64,000 bases of DNA from Bedellia somnulentella (Eukaryota > Arthropoda > Insecta > Lepidoptera > Bedelliidae): positions 3,286,001-3,350,000 of the forward strand of contig OY755178.1 in the NCBI GenBank assembly GCA_963576735.1. Reading direction: 5' to 3'. The translations under genes were made by a program, and so were the position numbers. This document shows positions 58,071-64,000 of the stretch, in pieces (within the stretch, counting starts at the first letter, position 1; every line of letters begins with the position of its first letter). The notes beneath the pieces were generated by a model. It saw only the letters and a program-made list of their open reading frames with translations, made no database searches and was not told where the DNA came from.

Positions 58071-58143
58071 CGACACAGGTGGGGATCGAACCCGCGACCT
58101 CGGGTATACGCCCCTGTCGCTCTGCCAATTGAGCTACCGTGTC
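58071..58143 (-). tRNA. tRNA-like sequence in a repeat (probable SINE head or pseudogene)
   Basis: 73 nt on the reverse strand. The 5' GACACGG and 3' CTGTGTC form a 7-bp acceptor stem with one G-T pair. A-box TAGCTCAATTGGCAGAGC and B-box GGTTCGATCCC are perfect. The anticodon stem pairs poorly (about three pairs) and the T stem has a mismatch, so no anticodon is assigned. A T-run follows. Flanked by TAAAGGAT and CCCCACATGAGGTTTTCATG, which recur at 61.3-61.5 kb. Best read as a tRNA-derived retroposon head. Confidence 0.5.
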
Positions 58144-58381
58144 AAAGGCTGCGAGTGCATCAGGTCCCCACATGAGGTTTTCATGAACAAAAACATTCAA
58201 AGTATAAGTGTTTTTGTATCCTTTAGAGGAACTCTTATTAAAACACCAACAGTTGGTCACCCTACTTAAAACGAGACACAGTTAGCTAGTTAGCCATCCT
58301 TTTTCAGGACACTTTAGGTCGCCAGCGCGCGTTCCTGTTTAAATAATACTTCCATGGTTCAAACTTTTTATACATATCAAG

Positions 58382-58415
58382 AATCAGCGACAATATTGTT
58401 ATATTGTCGCTGATT
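58382..58415. repeat. Perfect 15-bp hairpin
   Basis: AATCAGCGACAATAT, TGTT loop, then the exact complement. Stands alone, with no T-run to suggest a terminator. Confidence 0.7.
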
Positions 58416-58571
58416 AAAATATTTCATAGGTTTATCCCATGTTGTACTGATTAGGGTCAGAAGGATAATAACAGGAAAATATAATTTTAAAAACTATAAA
58501 ACACGCCCTTGTTCGATTGAGCTTTTGAAAAACATTCAATTGTTCGATTCAACTCTTCCTATATTATGAAC

Positions 58572-58950
58572 AACACATACATAACATAAACATAAACGTT
58601 CACGCCGTTCATCCCCGAAGGGGTTGGCAGAGGTACCAATACTTCTGAACTCACATGGCAGCGCCATCTAGTGTCCAGAGAAAGGTACCCACGTTTTGCT
58701 TAGACAGTGTACTCACGTGATAGGGGGCAGGCCTATCGCCGTTTTGTACTAATACACTGTCACATGACTAAGTACAACTCTGCCATGTGGGTTTCCTCAC
58801 GATGTTTTCCGTCACCGTTAATAACCATGATAAATTAACCACACATATGACTTTAGAAAAGACAAATTGGTGTAGGCCCGACCCAGGATTGGAACTCACG
58901 CCCTCCTGTTTTTCGGGCGGGTGTTCTACCCGCTGGACTATCATGTCGTT
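58572..58950 (-). mobile_element. SINE-B (B2), full length
   Basis: Reverse copy with (CATAA)n tail, B2 module (GCAGCGCCATCTAGTGTCCA) and the CCCGCCCG-type tRNA-like head ending CTGGACTATCATGTC. Confidence 0.92.
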
Positions 58951-59415
58951 GAACAAATAACAATTAAATCGATAAAGTAATAACATCAATAATATCAGTG
59001 TATTAAATTACAAATTGACTAAAAAGGGTTCCATTTGCCGACATTAATGCGTATTTACTGACGCCATTAATAAAATATTGTAATTAGTTCTGAGTTTGTG
59101 GTGATGTTTATTGCTTTGGGAAACCGGATACGGAAGGGACTTGTAGTTTTTGAGGCTTTGAGACTCTTTTTATTACCTGGTCATATAATTTTGATACTAA
59201 ATTAGGCTGTTGTATCATGATCCTGCTTTGTAAGTGGCAGTTATAAATAATGAGTTGTAAAGTGTCAGAATTAGGGCGGTTGGTAAAAGGTTAATGTGGT
59301 TTTTGAGCATATTTATTTCGATACCACTGTAATTTTTTGACCCGTTTACAAAAATTATGATATGGTTGTAGTATTTGGAAAGTTTACTGTCACGTTTAAG
59401 TATTTAAATTCACTT

Positions 59416-59664
59416 CATACATACATACAAATACTCACGGCTATAATTTCCTTAGAAGGGGTAGCCAGAGCCAAGGAATTATAAATTCCTCAGCCACTTT
59501 TGGAAGTTGAGTGGGGAAAAGGCGGTAAAATAAAGGTTTTTGGTGATGGGTCTCCAACCGCATCGCCCAAAAAACCAATAAAAAGCCCCGATACCCTTAG
59601 TCGCCTCTTACGACACCCGTAGGTAGAAAGGGGTAGCGACATTCTAAGCCGGCACTACACGGCA
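59416..59664 (-). mobile_element. SINE-A, full length
   Basis: Reverse copy from (CATA)n to the head CCGGCACTACACGGC. Intermediate between the two subfamilies in its diagnostic sites. ACTTCATAC/TGACTTT-like flanks are too weak to call a duplication. Confidence 0.86.
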
Positions 59665-59721
59665 TGACTTTGACTTTATTCACTTCCTTAGGTAATAATC
59701 ATTAATTAACTTGACTACCTT

Positions 59722-60215
59722 CTCGGTCTAAACGCAGAGTGCTTGGCTAAGGATCTGGAGGCATCTGGTTTGATTCCCAATTTCCCAATTACAATTAGTT
59801 TGTTTTACCCAATTTGATAAAATATTGAAGACTTCAATTACCTAAAAATTAGGATGCTTCCTTACTTCGGAAGGCACGTAAAACTGTCGGTTTTAGTTAG
59901 GGCCAGTTTTTTGATCCGGAGTTAAAAATATAACCATTTGTTACATTGACTATAGTTAAATGACTAACCAGTGGTTAAATCATAAATCCATTTTGGTTTG
60001 ATATTTGACAATTAGTTACTCTAACCACGGGTCAAAAAATGCATTTTGTTGATATGTAACTAATAGTTACGATATTTAACAAATTGTTGAGTTAACCACG
60101 GATCAAAAAACTGGCCCTTAGTGTTACTCTAGTAGTCGTTAGTCTACCAACTGGCTCTGGGCCGGTATAGCGGACTATAACCAAATCTCAATTATCAGCC
60201 ACTGCTGGTCAAAGG
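59722..60215 (+). mobile_element. SINE-C (tRNA-headed), interrupted by a MITE
   Basis: Head CGGTCTAAACGCAGAGTGCT with B-box GGTTTGATTCCCAATTTC. Body GGATGCTTCCTTACTTCGGA and GGCACGTAAAACTGTCGGTT, resuming after the MITE with GTGTTACTCTAGTAGTCGTT and GGGCCGGTATAGCGGACTAT. An older copy with several changes. Confidence 0.7.
59899..60117. mobile_element. PIF/Harbinger-type MITE, 219 bp
   Basis: Terminal inverted repeats GGGCCAGTTTTTTGATCCG and complement, flanked by TTA on both sides (59896-59898, 60118-60120). A three-base TWA duplication is the Harbinger hallmark. No coding capacity; the interior has loose AACCA/TGGTT symmetry. Confidence 0.75.
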
Positions 60216-60282
60216 TTTCCCAAAAGTCTTGCACAATGCCCGGTACTGTTTAACCCAAATCTTTTTTTAAAATATCCCAACT

Positions 60283-60690
60283 CAAACGTTCACGCCGTAT
60301 ATCAGCGAAAGGGTTGCCCCCTATCACGTGGTAGGTGCCCCTAAATACTAGGTGACATTATCACGTGATGTTTAAAAATAATTTATCATGGTTGTTAACG
60401 GTGAGGGAAAACATCGTGAGGAAACCCACATGGCTGAGTTGTACATAGTCATGTGACAGTGTATTCGTAGAAAACGGCGATAGGCCTGCCCACTATCACG
60501 TGAGTACACTGTCTAAGCAAAACGTGGGTAACTTCTCTGGACACTAGATGGCGCTTGCCATGTGAGTTCAGAAGTATTGGTACCTCTGCCAACCCCTTCG
60601 GGGAAAAACGGCGTGAACGTTTATGTTATGTTATGTTTAAAAGTATTAGTACCTCTGCCAACCCCTCCGGAGATATACGGCATGAACGCT
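60283..60690 (+). mobile_element. SINE-B complex: reverse stub, B2 copy, 3' stub
   Basis: A rearranged reverse piece at 60283-60380 (CGTTCACGCCGTATATCAGC joined to CCCCTATCACGTGG) is followed by a forward head-truncated B2 copy (60384-60637, with CACTAGATGGCGCTTGCCAT and (TTATG)n). A further forward 3' end (60638-60690, CCCCTCCGGAG hairpin) follows. Confidence 0.78.
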
Positions 60691-60811
60691 GAGTTTGAGT
60701 ATGTCTTAATATGAAACAAACTTTTATGTTCAATAAAATAGTTTTTATTAAGCCACCTAGCAATTAACTCTCGTATTGCTGTAATGTTTTCACCGTAATA
60801 TTTTTTTGCAG

Positions 60812-60961
60812 ATGAGTTCAGAATACAAACCGAATGTGAAGACAACACAATACATCTCCGCTGTAATCCTCATTCGAGGCTCGCCATTTTCGAAGCTCAA
60901 TTCGGCAGAACAGCTTATGAGCCTTTGACGTGCCCAGAACCTCAAGGACTTCTGAACAAAA
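60812..60961 (+). CDS. eva-1: EVA-1-like receptor, exon 4 (SUEL domain 2, first part)
   Basis: Acceptor TTTTTTTGCAG ends at 60811. Phase 1 entry: AT completes Asn142. Residues 143-191 include FRIQTECEDNTIHLRC, then FEAQFGRTAYEPLTCPEP. Cysteines at 150, 160 and 182 match SUEL domain 1 spacing (C-x9-C-x21-C). FGR at the YGR position is close to the canonical rhamnose/galactose-binding motif. The donor GTGAGT follows one base of codon 192. Confidence 0.88.
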
Positions 60962-61046
60962 GTGAGTTCTTATTTTTGTAACTTGCTTTTATAATACAAC
61001 TACAGAGGCAAACAGGAAAGCCAAAATTTATCTAATTGAATAAAAT

Positions 61047-61293
61047 GCTGTGTAGTATCGGCTTAGAATAGCACTACCCCATTTCTTCCGGTGTGTGTAC
61101 GTAAAAGGCGCCTAACGGTATTGGGGCTTTTAAGGGATTTTTGGGCGATGCGGTTGGAGACTCATCACCAACAACCTTTATTTTACCATTATTTCCCCAC
61201 TCAACTTTCCAAAAGTGGCTGAGGTTTTTTTAACTCCTTAGCTCTGGCTACCCCTTTTTGGGATTTATAGCCGTGAGTATATGTATATGTATG
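61047..61293 (+). mobile_element. SINE-A, full length, in intron 4
   Basis: Forward copy. TGAATAAAAT flanks both ends (10-bp target duplication). Lies 85 bp after exon 4. Confidence 0.9.
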
Positions 61294-61341
61294 AATAAAA
61301 TAATAATTAATAAAGGATTATTTTTTTACACCAGTAGACTT

Positions 61342-61415
61342 GACACCAAAGCTTTATTGGCAGAGCGACCGGGGCATTGACCGGGAGGTCGCGGGTTCGA
61401 GTCCTGCTGGCGTCG
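61342..61415 (+). tRNA. tRNA-like sequence in a repeat (forward copy)
   Basis: 74 nt: acceptor GACACCA with TGGCGTC (six of seven pairs), A-box-like GCTTTATTGGCAGAGCG, and perfect B-box GGTTCGAGTCC, followed by a run of ten Ts. The A-box is disturbed and the anticodon arm ambiguous. Related to 58071-58143 but in the opposite orientation between similar flanks (TTAATAAAGGAT and CCCCACATGAGGTT). Probable retroposon head. Confidence 0.45.
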
Positions 61416-61589
61416 TTTTTTTTTTCTTTTTATTATTGATTAGTAATAATCCCCACATGAGGTTAATAAGAACAAAACATTATATTTATAGGAAGGAAAT
61501 GATTATTAAAATACACATATTTATCACTTCATTAGTTTTCAGTTGAGTAGACAGATACGCCTCATGTTACAATCCTGGAAAAAATTATA

Positions 61590-61755
61590 GCAAGTGTGCT
61601 TAAAGAGGGAAGCCTCTAGAGTATGATTAATAAATGAGCAAAAGATTGATGTATGTAAACGATGTTATAGAGGTTGACCAGAATCGTACAAAGTGGCAAT
61701 TGATAGTCTCTGCCAACCCGAATGAGAAACAATGGCGTGAGTGATGTATGTATGA
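61590..61755 (+). mobile_element. LINE 3' end (GHIERM family), decayed
   Basis: Forward copy: AGCAAGTGTGCTTAAAGAGG, AATCGTACAAAGTGGCAATT, AATGGCGTGAGTGATGTATG. Frame broken by several changes. Confidence 0.65.
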
Positions 61756-62087
61756 TAATATGTATCGTTATTTTTTATAATTTTATAAATAAATATAAAT
61801 GTAATAATATAATAAACTTAATAACGCATTCTCACGATCTCAACTGCATAAAATATGATATTAAAACTGAAACTTTCTCGCAATATTCCCGACTCGCTTA
61901 GCTAAATTGCGGACATGTTTTAAAGTAATCCGAGCCACTCATTCTTTCCTGCTAACACCAGATGGCGCTGAGTCCACCATACACTTCAGATATAAACTTG
62001 AGCTAACAGCCTCGCCAACTTTCTTTTAAATTGACAATTTAATTAGGCACTAGACTTTGCACTTGCTTCCTTATTTGATCTAGTTTC

Positions 62088-62211
62088 AGTTGAGATTGTT
62101 TCATGAGTGATTTATTGGAGTTTATTGTATGAAATATGAGCAGTGGTCATTTATTTTATTCATCTCAACTCCCACGCCTTCATCCCCGAAGGTGTGGCTT
62201 AGGTATTGAAG
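62088..62211. repeat. 124-bp direct repeat, left of SINE-A
   Basis: AGTTGAGATTGTTTCATGAG to AGGTATTGAAG. An almost exact copy is at 62469-62592. The inner end meets the SINE head base for base. The last ~50 bp resemble a decayed SINE-B 3' end. Confidence 0.88.
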
Positions 62212-62468
62212 GCTGTGTAGTGTCGGCTTAGAATAACACTACCCCATTTCTTCCGGTGGGTGTACGTAAGAGGCGACTAACGGTATTGGGGATTTTAAGG
62301 GATTTTGGGCGATGCGGTTGGAGACCCATCACCAATAACCTTTATTTTGCCATCTTTTTCCCACTCAACTTTCCAAAAGTGGCTGAGGAACTTCTAGTTC
62401 CTTAGCTCTGGCTACCCCTTCTAGGGATTTATAGCCGTGAGTAAATGTATGTATGTATGTATGATGTT
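62212..62468 (+). mobile_element. SINE-A, full length, with 124-bp flanking repeats
   Basis: Complete forward copy with a long (GTAT)n tail, close to the family consensus. The flanking repeats differ at only three or so positions, so this looks like a fairly recent event. Confidence 0.92.
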
Positions 62469-62592
62469 AGTTGAGATTGTTTCATGAGTGATTTATTGGA
62501 GTTTATTGTATGAAATATGAGCAGTGGTCATTTATTTGATTCATCTCAACTCCCACGCCTTCATCCCTGAAGGTGTGGCTTAGGTAATGAAG
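62469..62592. repeat. 124-bp direct repeat, right of SINE-A
   Basis: Second copy of 62088-62211; begins right after the (GTAT)n tail. Confidence 0.88.
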
Positions 62593-62680
62593 TAACGTCA
62601 TTTTGACCGATAAATTTGTGCAGGAGTTAGGTTAAGCAGACGTCTATTATGAGAGATAACGTTAATAATTAATTAAAAAA

Positions 62681-62800
62681 GCAGCGTTGTTTAGTGTCGC
62701 CTCACAATAGACGACTGAGGGCTATTTAAGTGATCGATGTGCAATGTGGCTAGAAACCCACCACCATCCTTAATTTTACCATCGTTTTGACTAAGTTTTG
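62681..62800 (+). mobile_element. SINE-A fragment, old
   Basis: GTTTAGTGTCGCCTCACAAT head and ATGTGCAATGTGGCTAGAAA core, with the middle deleted. Confidence 0.55.
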
Positions 62801-62929
62801 AAAACTATGCTACGGTGTTAATTTGTTTATAAGGAGCCCTAAAAAAATATTTTTATGTCTTCATTTTAACTATTTTATTAAAAATTCGGAAAAGAAAATG
62901 CAATATTCGAATGTGCCGCGAAAACGCGA

Positions 62930-63090
62930 CTTTAAGTAAAATGGCGGCTGTAGCACAAATGACGTCAATTCCGCATTAAACACCAATGAGCGAAGCGATA
63001 CACAGTCTGTTTATGCGCGATCTACGTCATTATAGAAATAGCCAATCACGGTCGTTTTTAGTCACGTGACAGTTGCTTCAAAAATACTTG
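62930..63090. promoter_or_regulatory. Cluster of CRE, CCAAT, YY1-like and E-box motifs
   Basis: In ~160 bp: AAAATGGCGGC (62939), the palindromic CRE TGACGTCA (about 62961), two CCAAT boxes (about 62983 and 63041) and CACGTG (about 63063). The density is promoter- or enhancer-like, but a repeat with the same motifs is possible. No ORF follows closely. Confidence 0.3.
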
Positions 63091-63329
63091 TTTTAGAAGA
63101 CGGATTTTAGTGAAATAATGCAATATTTTTATCTCGCCTTATTAAAAATTGCTCCAAAAAAGAAATATTAAGATTAATGAAATAAAAGAAATGTATATTT
63201 TTATCACAGTCAAATAGCCTATTACCACATAAACCTGAGGATTTTCCGTTTTCAAAATTTGGCTATGGTTACACTTTTTAGCTACTCGTGAGTATCTATA
63301 GTGTTAGTATGTAAAAACAATTTGAATCC

Positions 63330-63442
63330 TTACATACATACACACGTACATTAACTCCTGGCTAGAAAATTCAAAAAATGGAAGCAAGAGCTTTATATTT
63401 GGTACGAGCCGTATATTCGACAGCCACTTTTAGAAGATTAAC
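63330..63442 (-). mobile_element. SINE-A 3' part, decayed
   Basis: Reverse copy: TACATACATACACACGTACA, TTAACTCCTGGCTAG and CGACAGCCACTTTTAGAAG. Confidence 0.5.
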
Positions 63443-63460
63443 AATTAAAATTTAAAATCT

Positions 63461-63704
63461 TCATACATACATATACTCACGGCTATAAATCCCTAGAACT
63501 GGCTACCCCAGCCAGAGCTAAGGAATTACAAATTCCTCAGCCACTTTTGGAAGTTGAGTGGGGAAAAGATGGTAGAATAAAGGTGATGGGTCTCCAACCG
63601 CATCGCCCAAAAATCCCTTAAAAGCCCCAATACCGTTAGTCGCCTCTTACGTACACCCACCGGAAGAAATGGGGTAGTGCTATTCTATGCCGACACTACA
63701 CAGC
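63461..63704 (-). mobile_element. SINE-A with a small inversion
   Basis: Reverse full-length copy. Target duplication AAAATT(T)AAAATCTTCA at both ends. The segment normally reading GGGGTAGCCAG is inverted to CTGGCTACCCC at about 63499-63509. A second reverse head stub lies at 63735-63781. Ends 190 bp before exon 5. Confidence 0.88.
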
Positions 63705-63892
63705 AAAATTAAAATCTTCATTGCGATGAATTGTGACACCCGCGAGAAGAAATGGTTTAGTGCAATGCTGACACTACACACTTTCACCCTGTTTTTATAA
63801 CTCAATCAATATTACATACGCTAATAGCAAACTCAAAAATAATAATTACAAGAAAAAATATCATTTTTAACAAAATCTATTAATTGTTTTAG

Positions 63893-64000
63893 CTTGCATG
63901 TCTCAGCTCACAACTGAAATGGTGATGAAATCTTGCCACGGCCAGCGGCACTGCAACGTCAAAGCAAGCAGACACGTGTTCGGCACACCCTGCAGAATTG
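63893..64000 (+). CDS. eva-1: EVA-1-like receptor, exon 5 (SUEL domain 2, second part; partial)
   Basis: Acceptor TTGTTTTAG ends at 63892. CT completes Thr192. Residues 193-227 include CMSQLTTEMVMKSCHGQRHC, then VFGTPCRI, the second half of a SUEL domain: TEMVMKSCHGQRHCNV and the FG-x-PC turn, with cysteines at 193, 206, 212 and 225. The exon is still open at the window end; the domain's last strand, the membrane segment and the cytoplasmic tail must lie further right. Confidence 0.88.

Larger units (their letters stand above)
46799..60811 (+). other. Intron 3 (14.0 kb), with two large RT insertions
   Basis: Starts GTAAGT and ends in a T-rich tract plus TTTGCAG. It contains the two largest retrotransposon ORFs of the window (47.8-50.2 and 54.2-55.2 kb), both on the same strand as the host gene. 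The stretches 47150-47750, 53000-53850 and 57150-57860 show nothing beyond AT-rich DNA. Confidence 0.7.

Noticed and set aside
58071..58143. Functional tRNA gene
   Set aside because: Acceptor and B-box are good, but the anticodon stem fails and the sequence sits inside a dispersed repeat.
58048..58269. 73-codon forward and 83-codon reverse readings
   Set aside because: Both run through the tRNA-like repeat; codon pattern reflects tRNA sequence.
58382..58415. Hairpin as a transcription terminator
   Set aside because: No T-run follows and the setting is eukaryotic.
23284..60961. Latrophilin (Cirl) as the host gene
   Set aside because: Latrophilins have one SUEL domain; here two follow in tandem after a signal peptide.

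Overview
The window looks like a chromosomal segment of an insect, most likely a butterfly or moth. It is AT-rich, has very long introns, and is packed with short dispersed repeats of lepidopteran type: Helitrons that end in CTAG, tRNA-derived SINEs, and SINEs or LINEs with 4-6 bp microsatellite tails. I see no bacterial genes, rRNA operon or CRISPR array. The order is inferred from the repeat types and not from a diagnostic gene.

One host gene can be supported, on the + strand. Its coding exons are 23284-23359 (start codon and signal peptide), 42771-42979, 46660-46798, 60812-60961, and 63893 running off the end. The splice phases agree at all four junctions (1, 0, 1, 1). The joined protein has a signal peptide followed by two SUEL/galactose-binding lectin domains, the layout of the axon-guidance receptor EVA-1 (EVA1C). 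Only short exons are visible, so most of the window is upstream DNA (1 to about 23 kb) or intron (about 19.4, 3.7, 14.0 and 2.9 kb).

Nearly everything else is mobile DNA. SINE-A is about 250 bp, has a head containing GTGTAGTGTCGGCTTAG and ends in (GTAT)n. It is the commonest repeat, and its last ~32 bp match the 3' end of a truncated LINE (RTE-like, motif LRWFGHIERM), so that LINE is its likely mobiliser. SINE-B is about 370 bp, starts with a tRNA-like A/B-box head and ends in (TTATG)n; it occurs as two modular subfamilies. SINE-C is an older tRNA-headed repeat. There are also two non-autonomous Helitrons in opposite orientation, a young Copia-like element that keeps only gag and the start of protease, a nearly complete Jockey/CR1-type reverse transcriptase ORF, an RTE fragment with clear target duplications, several foldback elements or MITEs (one carrying a MADF-like coding fragment), and a 118-bp minisatellite of YY1-like motifs.

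Layout: 1-6.4 kb Helitron, SINEs, minisatellite and a foldback element; 6.4-23 kb SINEs, a second Helitron, LINE tails and MITEs; about 23.0 kb promoter and exon 1; 23.4-42.8 kb intron 1 with a 0.8-kb tandem duplication and the Copia element nested in a long-TIR element; 42.8-46.8 kb exons 2-3 with nested SINEs and LINEs; 46.8-60.8 kb intron 3 with the two large RT ORFs and the MADF-bearing MITE; 60.8-64 kb exons 4-5. The most unusual signals are SINE-A copies bounded by direct repeats of about 124 and 145 bp, far longer than normal target-site duplications.
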